This document shows, piece by piece, positions 52,220 through 61,225 of a stretch of 64,000 nt of DNA (the stretch's first letter is position 1; every line of letters starts with the position of its first letter). This stretch comes from Mycolicibacterium vulneris. Lineage in GTDB: Bacteria; Actinomycetota; Actinomycetes; Mycobacteriales; Mycobacteriaceae. The notes below the pieces were generated by a model. That model was not told the origin of the DNA and ran no database searches. It worked only from the letters and a program-made list of their open reading frames with translations. Made by a program: the position numbers and the translations under genes. The stretch spans positions 1 to 64,000 of the forward strand of contig NZ_NCXM01000023.1 of NCBI RefSeq assembly GCF_002104765.1, read 5' to 3'.

Positions 52220-53017
52220 ATGCGGCTATACCGAGACCGAGCTGTTGTGTTGCGCCAGCACAAGCTCGGCGAAGCCGACCGGATCGTCACCCTGCTGACT
52301 CGTGATCATGGACTGGTCCGCGCGGTGGCCAAGGGCGTGCGCCGCACCCGCAGCAAATTCGGTGCGCGGCTGGAGCCGTTCGCGCACATCGACGCGCAGC
52401 TACATCCCGGCCGCAACCTCGACATCGTCACCCAGGTGGTCTCCATTGACGCGTTCGCCACCGACATCGTCAACGACTACGGCCGTTACACCTGCGGCTG
52501 CGCCATGCTGGAGACCGCCGAGCGCCTCGCCGGCGAGGAGCGGGCGCCCGCCCCGGCCCTGCACGGGCTCACGGTGAGCGCGTTGCGGGCGGTGGCCGAC
52601 GGCCGCCGGTCCCGGGACCTCCTGCTGGACGCCTACCTGTTGCGCGCGATGGGCATCGCCGGATGGGCGCCCGCGCTCAATGAGTGCGCCCGGTGCGCCA
52701 CCCCCGGTCCCCATCGGGCGTTCCACGTCGGCGCCGGCGGCAGCGTCTGCACACACTGCCGCCCGGCCGGTTCGACGACGCCGCCGCCGGGGGTGTTGGA
52801 TCTGATGTCCGCGCTGCACGACGGCGATTGGGACTTCGCCGAGCAGACGCCGCAATCGCACCGCAATTACGTCAGCGGTCTGGTGGCCGCGCACCTGCAG
52901 TGGCATCTGGAGCGACAGCTCAAGACGTTGCCGCTCGTGGAACGGACGTATCACATCGACCGGACCATCGCCGACCAGCGCGCGGCGCTGATCGGGCAGG
53001 ATATGGACTGTGGCTAA
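52220..53017 (+). CDS. recO: RecO recombination mediator
   Basis: This 265-residue protein mediates RecA loading on SSB-coated DNA and strand annealing in the RecFOR pathway. The N-terminal OB fold starts MRLYRDRAVVLRQHKLGEAD, and the four-Cys zinc motif is ECARCATPGPHRAF followed by CTHCRPAG. Length matches M. tuberculosis RecO. The ATG at 52220 is chosen over upstream in-frame codons because it begins exactly at the conserved OB fold. The last eight bases overlap uppS. Confidence 0.96.
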   Translation: MRLYRDRAVVLRQHKLGEADRIVTLLTRDHGLVRAVAKGVRRTRSKFGARLEPFAHIDAQLHPGRNLDIVTQVVSIDAFATDIVNDYGRYTCGCAMLETAERLAGEERAPAPALHGLTVSALRAVADGRRSRDLLLDAYLLRAMGIAGWAPALNECARCATPGPHRAFHVGAGGSVCTHCRPAGSTTPPPGVLDLMSALHDGDWDFAEQTPQSHRNYVSGLVAAHLQWHLERQLKTLPLVERTYHIDRTIADQRAALIGQDMDCG

Positions 53018-53927
53018 ACTCTGGGCCGGCGGCTCCGGTCGAAAGGCCGAGCGCGCCACGGCGTCAGCCGAATTCCCGCAGCTGCCCCCCGCGCCCGACG
53101 ACTATCCGGTGTTTCCCGACAAGTCGACCTGGCCGGTCGTCTTTCCGGAGCTGCCGCCGTCCCCGGACGGCGGGCCGTCCCGGCCGCCGCAGCACATCTC
53201 CAAGGCGGCCCCGCCCAAAATCGAGGCCGATCGACTGCCCAACCATGTGGCCATCGTGATGGACGGCAACGGCCGATGGGCCACCCAACAGGGGCTGACC
53301 CGCACCGACGGCCACAAGGCAGGTGAGGCGGTGGTCATCGACATTGTCTGCGGCGCAATCGAACTCGGAATCAAATGGCTGAGCCTGTACGCCTTCTCCA
53401 CGGAAAACTGGAAGCGTTCCCCCGAGGAGGTCCGCTTCCTGATGGGGTTCAACCGCGACGTGGTCCGCATGCGCCGGGAGAACCTGAAGACGATCGGGGT
53501 CAAGATCCGGTGGGTGGGTTCGCGGCCGCGCCTGTGGCGCAGCGTGATCAATGAATTGGCGATCGCGGAGGACATGACGAAGGACAACGACGTCATCACC
53601 GTCAACTATTGCGTCAACTACGGAGGGCGTGCCGAAATCGCTGAAGCCACAAAGGAAATCGCGCGCCTGGCTGCCGCCGGCCGGCTGAACCCGCAACGCA
53701 TCACCGAGTCGACGGTGTCGCATCACCTGCAGCGGCCCGACATTCCCGACGTCGATCTGTTCCTGCGGACCTCGGGGGAGCACCGGTCCAGCAATTTCAT
53801 GTTGTGGCAGGCGGCGTACGCCGAATACGTCTTTCAGGACAAGCTGTGGCCCGACTACGATCGCCGCGATTTGTGGGCGGCGTGTGAGGAATATGCTTCC
53901 CGCAATCGCAGATTCGGGAGTGCATAG
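53010..53927 (+). CDS. uppS: Cis-prenyltransferase, decaprenyl diphosphate synthase
   Basis: This 305-residue enzyme makes long-chain polyprenyl diphosphate (decaprenyl in M. tuberculosis Rv2361c), the lipid carrier for peptidoglycan, arabinogalactan and lipoarabinomannan synthesis. Motifs: HVAIVMDGNGRWAT near residue 80 with the catalytic Asp, LYAFSTENWKRS near 130, and RTSGEHRSSNFMLWQ near 255 followed by YAEYVF. The first 70 residues are a proline-rich mycobacterial extension. Start GTG 53010 within recO. The stop TAG shares one base with the GTG of the next gene. Confidence 0.95.
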   Translation: MAKLWAGGSGRKAERATASAEFPQLPPAPDDYPVFPDKSTWPVVFPELPPSPDGGPSRPPQHISKAAPPKIEADRLPNHVAIVMDGNGRWATQQGLTRTDGHKAGEAVVIDIVCGAIELGIKWLSLYAFSTENWKRSPEEVRFLMGFNRDVVRMRRENLKTIGVKIRWVGSRPRLWRSVINELAIAEDMTKDNDVITVNYCVNYGGRAEIAEATKEIARLAAAGRLNPQRITESTVSHHLQRPDIPDVDLFLRTSGEHRSSNFMLWQAAYAEYVFQDKLWPDYDRRDLWAACEEYASRNRRFGSA

Positions 53928-54355
53928 TGCCGTCACTGCAGGAACGTCTGGCGTCGATACTCGGCGAAGTCCTCCCGCTCGAGGAGGAAGCCGACGGCGC
54001 GGTCACGGTGCGCCACGACGGCACCATCGCCTCGTTGCGGGTGGTCAACATCGCCGAGGGCCTCGATCTGGTGTCGCTCACCCAGATTCTGGCGTGGGAT
54101 CTGCCGCTGACCAAGAAGGTCAGCGAGCAGGTGGCCAAGGAGGCCCGTGACAGCAATTTCGGCAGCGTGAACCTGATCGAGAAGGTCAATGAGAAGGCCG
54201 TGCAACGCAATTCGAGCAAGGGTGCGTCGAAAACCGCCGACGTGATGCTGCGCTACAACTTCCCCGGCGGCGGCCTCACCGACGACGCCCTGCGGACGCT
54301 GATCCTGTTGGTGCTGGACACCGGCGCCGGGATACGCCGGACGCTGACGGCCTGA
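53927..54355 (+). CDS. Conserved hypothetical protein, Rv2360c-like
   Basis: This 142-residue soluble protein begins MPSLQERLASILGEVLPLEE and contains VRHDGTIASLRVVNIAEGLD and LRYNFPGGGLTDDALRTL. It matches, as I recall, the size and place of Rv2360c downstream of uppS. The mixed alpha/beta pattern resembles the YbjN/chaperone-like (type III secretion chaperone fold) group, but this is a weak impression. It overlaps uppS by one base and converges on zur. Confidence 0.8.
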   Translation: MPSLQERLASILGEVLPLEEEADGAVTVRHDGTIASLRVVNIAEGLDLVSLTQILAWDLPLTKKVSEQVAKEARDSNFGSVNLIEKVNEKAVQRNSSKGASKTADVMLRYNFPGGGLTDDALRTLILLVLDTGAGIRRTLTA

Positions 54356-54359
54356 CCGG

Positions 54360-54755
54360 CTAGCGGCCCCCGCAGTCCGAACAGGTGCCGAAGATCTCGA
54401 TGGTGTGGCTGACGTCGGAGAAGCCGTGTTTGGCAGCCACTTCCGCCGCCCACTCCTCGACCTCGTGATCGCCCACCTCGATGGTGGCGCCGCAGCTGCG
54501 GCACACCAGGTGGTGGTGATGGTGCTCGGAACACCTGCGGTACACCGATTCACCGGTGTCGTTGCGCAGCGTGTCGATCATCCCGGCGGCGGCCATCGAC
54601 TGCAGCGTCCGGTAGACGGTGGTCAGGCCGATGTTCTCGCCGCGGCGGCGCAGCTCGTCATGCAGCTCTTGGGCCGAGCGGAACTCGTCGAGCGTCTCCA
54701 GCAACGTGGAGATCGCCGCACGCTGCCGAGTGGAGCGGACGCTGGTTCCGGTCAT
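54360..54755 (-). CDS. zur: Zur (FurB), zinc-responsive repressor
   Basis: This 131-residue Fur-family regulator represses zinc uptake and zinc-independent ribosomal protein genes when zinc is replete. The winged helix spans residues 1-75 (RSAQELHDELRRRGENIGLT, TVYRTLQSMAAAGMIDTLR). The dimerisation part has CSEHHHHHLVCRSC and the C-terminal CSDC, which form the structural zinc site with two CxxC pairs. The ATG at 54755 overlaps the smtB TGA, giving the conserved smtB-zur pair. In M. tuberculosis SmtB represses this operon when zinc is low; the same is likely here. Confidence 0.96.
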   Translation of the reverse strand: MTGTSVRSTRQRAAISTLLETLDEFRSAQELHDELRRRGENIGLTTVYRTLQSMAAAGMIDTLRNDTGESVYRRCSEHHHHHLVCRSCGATIEVGDHEVEEWAAEVAAKHGFSDVSHTIEIFGTCSDCGGR

Positions 54756-55180
54756 TGGCGCGGCTCCTCACTGGCGTGCGCGACGGCGTCCACCACGATG
54801 TGCGCGAGGTGATGATCGGCGAGCCGGTAGAGCACCTCGCGACCGGACCGCTCCCCGGTGACCACGCCGGCCGCCTTCAGAATCTTCAGGTGCTGGCTGA
54901 CCAGCGGCTGGGGCACGCCCAGCGCATCCACCAGCTCGTGCACGCAGCGGTGGGACTCGCGCAGCTGCAACACGATCGCGATCCGCACGGGCGCGGCGAG
55001 CGCGCGCAACAACTCGCCGGCGGCATCGAGGATGTCTCGCGGCGGCGGGACGGGGTAGGCGGTGACTCCGGAGTGCCCGGCGGCGCCGAGCGCGTCGTGG
55101 TCGTGCGCGATCACACCGGGGTCCGAGTCGCCGTCGTCGGCGGCCGGCATCGATGCAGAAGGTGACGGGGACGTCATCAT
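54752..55180 (-). CDS. smtB: SmtB, ArsR-family zinc sensor
   Basis: This 142-residue metal-sensing repressor controls the smtB-zur operon. The winged helix spans about residues 50-125 (LGVPQPLVSQHLKILKAAGV, VTGERSGREVLYRLADHHLA). The alpha-5 zinc site follows the D-x-H-x10-H-x2-E pattern in DHHLAHIVVDAVAHASEE, as in cyanobacterial SmtB. The frame is open upstream to 55420 across the glyS start, but the tandem ATG at 55180/55177 gives an N-terminus comparable with M. tuberculosis SmtB (about 135 residues). It is divergent from glyS with 190 bases between starts. Confidence 0.94.
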   Translation of the reverse strand: MMTSPSPSASMPAADDGDSDPGVIAHDHDALGAAGHSGVTAYPVPPPRDILDAAGELLRALAAPVRIAIVLQLRESHRCVHELVDALGVPQPLVSQHLKILKAAGVVTGERSGREVLYRLADHHLAHIVVDAVAHASEEPRQ

Positions 55181-55370
55181 GGGAGCGGCATCACCTCGAG
55201 AAGTGCCAGGTAGTGGGAAGTATCGGACATTGAATATCGTTGTCGGCTGCCATCCACTGTCACATGCATGATGACGCATGTCAAAGAGCGCGGCGTCGAT
55301 CGCTACCATGACTGATGCTCTGCGCACCGCGGTTGACCGCCGCGCGTGCCCGCCCGAACCCGGAAAGGGA

Positions 55371-56762
55371 GTGCACCGCCCCGTGGCGTCCGTCATCGAC
55401 ACCGTAGTGAACCTGGCCAAACGGCGCGGCTTCGTTTTTCCCTCGGGGGAGATCTACGGCGGCACCCGGTCGGCGTGGGATTACGGCCCGCTGGGTGTGG
55501 AGTTCAAAGAGAACATCAAACGTCAGTGGTGGCGCTCGGTGGTCAGCGGTCGCGACGACGTCGTGGGCCTGGATTCCTCGATCATCCTGCCGCGCCAGGT
55601 GTGGGTGGCCTCCGGCCACGTCGAGGTGTTTCATGACCCGCTGGTCGAGTCGTTGATCACCCACAAGCGCTACCGCGCCGACCATCTCATCGAGGCCTAC
55701 GAAGCCAAGCACGGACATCCGCCGCCCAACGGGCTGGCTGACATCCGCGACCCGGAAACCGGCGAGCCGGGCCAGTGGACCGAGCCGCGCGAGTTCAACA
55801 TGATGCTCAAGACCCACCTGGGCCCGATCGAGACCGAGGAGGGCTTGCACTATCTGCGCCCCGAGACGGCGCAGGGCATCTTCGTCAACTTTGCCAACGT
55901 GGTGACGACCGCCCGTAAGAAGCCGCCATTCGGAATCGGCCAGATCGGCAAGAGTTTTCGCAACGAGATCACCCCGGGCAACTTCATTTTCCGGACCCGC
56001 GAGTTCGAACAAATGGAAATGGAGTTCTTCGTCGAGCCGTCGACCGCGAAGGAATGGCATCAGTACTGGATCGACACCCGCCTGCAATGGTATGTCGACC
56101 TGGGCATCGATCAGGGGAACTTACGGTTATTCGAACACCCCGCGGACAAGCTGTCGCACTACTCCGACCGCACCGTCGACATCGAGTACAAGTTCGGTTT
56201 CGCCGGTAACCCGTGGGGCGAGTTGGAAGGTGTCGCCAACCGCACGGACTTCGACTTGTCGACGCATGCAAAGCATTCCGGCGTCGACCTGTCGTTCTAC
56301 GACCAGGTCACCGACACCCGGTACACGCCGTATGTGATCGAGCCGGCCGCAGGCCTGACGCGGTCGTTCATGGCCTTCTTGATCGACGCCTATGTGGAGG
56401 ACGAGGCCCCGAACGCCAAGGGCAAGATGGAAAAACGCACGGTGCTGCGTTTGGACCCGCGCCTGTCTCCGGTCAAGGCCGCGGTGCTTCCGCTGTCCCG
56501 TCACGCCGACTTGAGCCCAAAGGCGCGGGACTTGGCCGCCGAGTTGCGCAAGTTTTGGAATATCGACTTCGACGACGCCGGTGCGATCGGACGACGTTAT
56601 CGGCGCCAGGACGAGATTGGTACGCCGTTCTGCGTCACGGTCGATTTCGACTCACTCGAGGACAACGCCGTGACGGTGCGCCGGCGCGACGACATGTCCC
56701 AGGAGCGCGTCCCGATGAATGCCGTGTCCGACTATCTGGCGATGCGCCTGAAGGGCTGCTAA
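55371..56762 (+). CDS. glyS: Glycyl-tRNA synthetase (alpha2 type)
   Basis: This 463-residue class II aminoacyl-tRNA synthetase charges tRNA-Gly. Class II motif 2 is FRNEITPGNFIFRTREFEQM near residue 208, and motif 3 includes GLTRSFMAFLIDAY near 360. The region NPWGELEGVANRTDFDLSTH is typical of bacterial/eukaryote-like dimeric GlyRS. The frame opens at 55278, but GTG at 55371 gives exactly the length known for M. tuberculosis GlyS (463) and starts VHRPVASVIDTVV. The SD (GAAAGGGA) is very close to that GTG, so an upstream start cannot be excluded. Confidence 0.95.
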   Translation: MHRPVASVIDTVVNLAKRRGFVFPSGEIYGGTRSAWDYGPLGVEFKENIKRQWWRSVVSGRDDVVGLDSSIILPRQVWVASGHVEVFHDPLVESLITHKRYRADHLIEAYEAKHGHPPPNGLADIRDPETGEPGQWTEPREFNMMLKTHLGPIETEEGLHYLRPETAQGIFVNFANVVTTARKKPPFGIGQIGKSFRNEITPGNFIFRTREFEQMEMEFFVEPSTAKEWHQYWIDTRLQWYVDLGIDQGNLRLFEHPADKLSHYSDRTVDIEYKFGFAGNPWGELEGVANRTDFDLSTHAKHSGVDLSFYDQVTDTRYTPYVIEPAAGLTRSFMAFLIDAYVEDEAPNAKGKMEKRTVLRLDPRLSPVKAAVLPLSRHADLSPKARDLAAELRKFWNIDFDDAGAIGRRYRRQDEIGTPFCVTVDFDSLEDNAVTVRRRDDMSQERVPMNAVSDYLAMRLKGC

Positions 56763-57014
56763 TCGGCCAGTTGGTGGCGCGGTCTTGCATATTGTCTGTC
56801 CCGTTGCGCCGACGCACGTCTGATGGCCCCGCGCGGCTGGCGATGCGCCATCACCGACGCCGGATTTCCGAAATAAGGTTTGGTTAAAGTTCGGCCTTTC
56901 GCGGTGACGGTGCCTTAGGATCCCCTCTGGGGCAAAAGTAGGTAGCTAACGGCCGCGGGCGGACGTCGGGCCGTCCGGGGTAGGAGCCGTTGACTCGGTC
57001 GGTTGGGGTTGCAA

Positions 57015-58241
57015 ATGATTCCCGCGTTTGTGTTCTTCCCTCCTGAGATCAACTCGGCCTTGATAGTTGGCGGCCCGGGGGCCGGGCCCCTGTTCGAGGC
57101 GGCCTCGGCGTGGGATGGGCTGGCCGTTGAGCTGTCATCCTCGGCATCGTCGTTTCACACCACGGTTTCCGATTTAGCCGGTGCCGCCTGGATGGGGCCG
57201 TCGTCGATGTCGATGACCGCTGCCGCGGCGCCCTATGTGGAATGGCTGATTATCGCCGCGGCGCAAGCAGAGGTGGCGGCCCTGCAGGCCCGGCTGGCGG
57301 CGTTGGCTTTCGAGGGCGCTTTGGTGGCGACGGTGCCGTTGCCGCAGGTGTTGGCGAACCGCGCCCGGCTGCTCGTGCTGATCGCGACGAACTTCTTCGG
57401 CATCAACACGGCGGCCATTGCGCAAACCGAGCTCGAATACGTCGAGATGTGGGCGCAGGATGTGGCGGCGATGTTGGGCTATCACGCCGGGGCTCAATCG
57501 ATGGCGCTGGCATTGCCGGAGTTCAGCGTGCCGCCCGCGGCCCTGGGGGGTAGCGCACCGTCCGCGGACCTGGCGGGCCTGGCGGGATTGGTGACTGCTC
57601 CGCTGAGTTTGGCATCGCAGTTCTTCCAGGGCCTGTCCTCACTGGGGACCGCCTTCGCCTCCGAACTGCAGTCGGTGTTCGGCGCGCTCTCGCCGGCCGT
57701 TTCGTTGCTTACGTCGACGCCGGTGGCCACGTTGACGACGGTCGCGCAGGCCGGGATGTATCCGGCCACCGCTTTGATGACGCCCATGGCGACGCTCGCC
57801 CATAGTGCCGGACCCGCGGGCCCAACTGCGGCGCCCGCGGCCGCGCCGGCACTGGCACCGGCGTTGGTCGGCGCAACCAGTGCGCCCCTGAGCGCGCCAC
57901 ACAGCGCGGGTAGCCCGCTATCCGACCTGCAGCCGTTGGCCGGTGGTGGGTTGGGCGCCTTGGGCGTTGCGACGGCGGGCCTGGGGAGCGCGCGGTTCAT
58001 CGGGTCGATGTCGGTGCCCGCCGCGTGGGAAGGGTCGATGCCGGCGTACATCGCCACTCCGGCGATGTCGGGCGTGGGCTCCGGAGCGCCAACCGTCGCC
58101 GCGGCCGCGGGGTCGGGCAGTGGTGTGCCGATGGCCGCGATGCCGGTGGGCGACAAGAGCCCCGAAGGCGAGGACCGCGGGACGCGAGCCCAGGTGGTGA
58201 GGTCTCGTCCCAAGGTGGTCCCGCGCAACCGCCCGGGATAG
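57015..58241 (+). CDS. PPE-SVP family protein
   Basis: This 408-residue PPE protein starts MIPAFVFFPPEINSALIVGG and keeps the helical PPE domain through about residue 180, with WMGPSSMSM near 58 as the WxG turn. The C-terminal part is Ala/Pro-rich with the SVP motif GSMSVPAAW near residue 335. PPE proteins are exported by ESX systems, usually with a PE partner, and none is adjacent here. The ATG at 57015 is preferred to TTG 57003 because it places the PPE motif in the normal position. Its place after glyS matches PPE40 of M. tuberculosis, but PPE orthology is unreliable by position alone. Confidence 0.9.
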   Translation: MIPAFVFFPPEINSALIVGGPGAGPLFEAASAWDGLAVELSSSASSFHTTVSDLAGAAWMGPSSMSMTAAAAPYVEWLIIAAAQAEVAALQARLAALAFEGALVATVPLPQVLANRARLLVLIATNFFGINTAAIAQTELEYVEMWAQDVAAMLGYHAGAQSMALALPEFSVPPAALGGSAPSADLAGLAGLVTAPLSLASQFFQGLSSLGTAFASELQSVFGALSPAVSLLTSTPVATLTTVAQAGMYPATALMTPMATLAHSAGPAGPTAAPAAAPALAPALVGATSAPLSAPHSAGSPLSDLQPLAGGGLGALGVATAGLGSARFIGSMSVPAAWEGSMPAYIATPAMSGVGSGAPTVAAAAGSGSGVPMAAMPVGDKSPEGEDRGTRAQVVRSRPKVVPRNRPG

Positions 58242-58758
58242 CGGCGCGGTACTGCTGTTGCAGACGTGAATATTGTGCAGTAGGGCGCGAATTCATACTT
58301 TCGGTTATGCGGGCTTGCGTGGCAACGAGCGTTGTATCGTGCCGCGCGAATTAATCCGTTGCTCCTAGTAACAACTCGCAACCGGTCCACTCGTTCAGCG
58401 GATGAACCGAAAGGGACCTATTGCAGCGACGCGCCGCGAAGCTACGTCCGCCCGTCGAAGTTGGGGGGCGACCTCGATGAGAGCTCTAAAGCGTTGCCCG
58501 CCAACGAATCTAGGTCCGACGATGCGGTCGCATGACACCGCCCGTCGAGCGTCGGCACACGGCGTTGTCGATGCGGGCGGTGATCCGCGGCTGCCGTCGC
58601 GGACCCGGCGAAGAGCCGCCCGCTGTTGCGCACGTTTCCAAGATCGAAACTGGCAATTCACACATATTTTCTTCAGTTTGCCTTACGATGTGACCGGTTG
58701 GTGTAAGTAGGTTCGCCACAGCGCCCGAACGCTCTATCGGCTGTGGAAGGGGGCAGGG
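58242..58758. other. Intergenic region between PPE and Rv2348c-like genes
   Basis: About 517 bases hold no gene I can support. Short open frames on both strands overlap each other, lack ribosome binding sites and show no family features. A short dyad ATGCG-GT-CGCAT lies near 58523. The 3' part must contain the promoter of the downstream gene. Confidence 0.5.
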
Positions 58759-59046
58759 GTGCTTTTGCCTCTCGGTTCGCCGTTGCCGGATGACACGGTG
58801 TCGGCAGTTCGAGGTGAGTCCGGCATGCTCGGTGGTCTGTCGGTTCCACTCAAGTGGGGCGTGGTCGTCCCACCAGATGACTACGACCACTGGGCGCCGA
58901 AGCCGGACGTCAGTGCCGAAGCTCCCGAAGAAACGGCCGACGTCCCCCGCCCGACAGCCGTTGCAGACGGCTTGTGGAGCGGGTGGGAAGGTGACAGCGT
59001 CCCACGCAGCCCGGGCGTGATACCGCATTCCCCGGCAGCCGGCTGA
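58759..59046 (+). CDS. Small Rv2348c-like protein with a PPE-SVP-type motif
   Basis: This 95-residue protein begins MLLPLGSPLPDDTVSAVRGE and continues with the motif GMLGGLSVPLKWGVVVPPDD, then an acidic/proline-rich part and the ending VIPHSPAAG. These elements match what I remember of Rv2348c of M. tuberculosis (about 108 residues), a T-cell antigen located between a PPE gene and esxP/esxO. GGLSVPxxW is the same motif as in PPE-SVP C-termini, so the protein may be an isolated PPE-SVP-type tail. GTG at 58759 follows a purine-rich GGAAGGGGG. It is followed by the convergent TPM-domain gene; no esx genes are present here. Confidence 0.7.
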   Translation: MLLPLGSPLPDDTVSAVRGESGMLGGLSVPLKWGVVVPPDDYDHWAPKPDVSAEAPEETADVPRPTAVADGLWSGWEGDSVPRSPGVIPHSPAAG

Positions 59047-59090
59047 GACCGAAGCAAACCCAAAAGCTGATCGTCGGCGTCAGGCACGGC

Positions 59091-61082
59091 TCAGAATCGG
59101 CCGCCGCCGCCCATGAAACCGCCGCCTGACGAACTCGGGCTGCCGCCGAACGAGGTCGGGCTCCAGCCGCCGAATCCGCCTTGCATTCCTCCGCCGAGGA
59201 CTTTGCCGATGATGATCCCGCCGAGCATCGCGCCCATGTCGCTGCCGCCGCGGCCCAGGTAGGCACGCTGCGCCAGTTGCACATCGTCGTTGGCCAGGGA
59301 CTGCGCCGTGGCGGCCAGCGTCGACGCCGCATTGGCGTGGGTGATCGCCTCGGTCGGCAGCGTCGCCCGTTTGTCCTCCGCGGCTTGGAGATGCCGTCTG
59401 GCCTCGGCCAGCCGGGTGCGCGCCTCGGGGCCGATGCTGCCCCGACGCGTGTCGACGTAGTCCGACACCGCGCGCACCCTCGACTGCGCGGTGAACAACG
59501 CCTGCTCCAATGACCGGTTGAGTTGTTCGGCGGCGGCCTGCTCTCGGGCCAGCGTGGCCAGTAGCGCGTTGAGGCCGGCGTCGGCCTTGGTCAGCTGACT
59601 GAACTCGCCCAGCGGATCGTCGGATGCGCCGGCTCGTGCGCTCTCGACGGCCCTGACGGCCGCGTCGCGCGCCGCAACCAGATCACCGCGGTGCGCGGGT
59701 TTGGCGTTCGCTGTTTTCTTCAGGAGTTCGTCCGCGCGGTCGATGCCGTTCTGGATGTCGGTCATCGCCGACGGCAACCGGTCAATGGCGTGCTGAATGT
59801 CGTTGGCGGCGTTGTCCACCGCGTCGAGCAACGCGCGTGCCTGGCCCAGCGCCGACTCTGCGGCGCGGACGGCATCGACCAGACTGGCCTGCTGCCCGCT
59901 GACGGCTTGGGTGGCAAGCTCACGGGCGCTGCCGATGTTGCGGTCGGCGAATGCCAGGCGTTCCTTGGCCGCCGTGACATTGCCGGACACCGAGGTCAGT
60001 GCGGCAGCACTGAAGTCCTTGTGCAGCGCGGCAAGTCGTTCCTCGGCCGGTGCGATGCGGGTGGTGAGTTCCACGTACTGCTGCGTCAGCGAGTCCAGCC
60101 GGGTGGGGGCGTTGATCACCAAATCGCGCAGCTTCTCGAATGCCTCGGTCTGTGACTCCAGTTCGCGGTCGGCCCGCGCCGCCGAGACGATCACCTGGGT
60201 GAGCAACTCACGCCGCTGCGCCGGCGTGTCCGGCGTCGCGTCGTCGAGCTGCTGGCGGATCGTGAATGCCTGGGACAGAGCCGCTTTCGCGTTGGTCACG
60301 GCCCGGGTGAATGGCTGGGTGCGGTCTTCGCCGAATTCGCTGACCGCCAGGTCCAATTCGTTGGCGCTGGTGCGTACCGCATTGTCGACGTCCACCACCA
60401 GCGCGCGGGACAGGTCGTCGAGTGCCTGCGGCGGCACCGCGGCCAGCGCATCGGCGTCGGTGGGGTCGACCCGGCGTGCCGCGGCCAACGCCGCGGCGCG
60501 TCGGCGCCGGCCACGATAACGCATGACCAGCAACAGGACTGCCAACGAGACGAGAATGCCCGCCAGCACGGCCAGCAGTGCCACCCGGCCCGACGAACCG
60601 GGCGAGGTGTCGAGCCCGTTGGCCGCCGCGACGGCGGCCCCACTCCAATCCCCGTTGTGCAGGGCGGGCTCGATCTTGTTGCGCCGCAACTTGTCGACCT
60701 GGTTTGCGTTGATGCTCTTGATCGTGGTGGGCACCAGGAACGCGTATTCACGGCTGGTGGTGCCGACGGCCAGCAGCGCGTCGTAGGCGCCCAGGTCGCT
60801 GCTGCTCACGGTGCGCTGTGCCCATTCGGCCGGGGCCTGCCCGGAGAAGCTGTCGACGTAGACCACCCACAGCCGGATGTGGCGGTCGGTGTACAGCTTG
60901 TTGAGGGCGGAGCTGACCGCGCTGTGCCCGGAATTCGACAAGGCCCCAGCGGGATCAGTGATGTAGTCGGCCAACCGGAATGGTGGTTGCGCGCCGGCGG
61001 ACGGTGCCAGGAGCAGGCTGCCGCCGAGGCTAACCGTGAGGATCGTCGCGAGCACGGCGATCAGACGAGCGGTGCAGCGCAT
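59091..61082 (-). CDS. TPM-domain secreted/membrane protein with coiled coil, Rv2345-like
   Basis: This 663-residue protein has a signal peptide (VLATILTVSLGGSLLLAPSA, cleavage near AGAQPP), an N-terminal TPM domain (residues about 35-150, FRLADYITDPAGALS and IRLWVVYVDSFSG), a membrane helix (VALLAVLAGILVSLAVLLLV near 170), then a long Ala/Arg/Leu-rich, likely coiled-coil cytoplasmic region and a glycine-rich tail (FGGWSPTSFGG, GGGFMGGGGRF). TPM proteins of this class occur in the cell envelope; some have phosphatase or quality-control roles, not established for this family. Position next to dgt agrees with Rv2345. Confidence 0.88.
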   Translation of the reverse strand: MRCTARLIAVLATILTVSLGGSLLLAPSAGAQPPFRLADYITDPAGALSNSGHSAVSSALNKLYTDRHIRLWVVYVDSFSGQAPAEWAQRTVSSSDLGAYDALLAVGTTSREYAFLVPTTIKSINANQVDKLRRNKIEPALHNGDWSGAAVAAANGLDTSPGSSGRVALLAVLAGILVSLAVLLLVMRYRGRRRRAAALAAARRVDPTDADALAAVPPQALDDLSRALVVDVDNAVRTSANELDLAVSEFGEDRTQPFTRAVTNAKAALSQAFTIRQQLDDATPDTPAQRRELLTQVIVSAARADRELESQTEAFEKLRDLVINAPTRLDSLTQQYVELTTRIAPAEERLAALHKDFSAAALTSVSGNVTAAKERLAFADRNIGSARELATQAVSGQQASLVDAVRAAESALGQARALLDAVDNAANDIQHAIDRLPSAMTDIQNGIDRADELLKKTANAKPAHRGDLVAARDAAVRAVESARAGASDDPLGEFSQLTKADAGLNALLATLAREQAAAEQLNRSLEQALFTAQSRVRAVSDYVDTRRGSIGPEARTRLAEARRHLQAAEDKRATLPTEAITHANAASTLAATAQSLANDDVQLAQRAYLGRGGSDMGAMLGGIIIGKVLGGGMQGGFGGWSPTSFGGSPSSSGGGFMGGGGRF

Positions 61083-61225
61083 AGGGCCAATCTAGCCCCG
61101 CGACGATGCAGGCCAGTAGGCCCGATGAGGAGTGGGGCGGTCAGGCACGGGTCCGCCGCGACACACGCCAGCAGGCCTGAGTCGAGCCAGACTTCAGCGG
61201 GCATTCCCTGGCAGACTGTGCGTCG

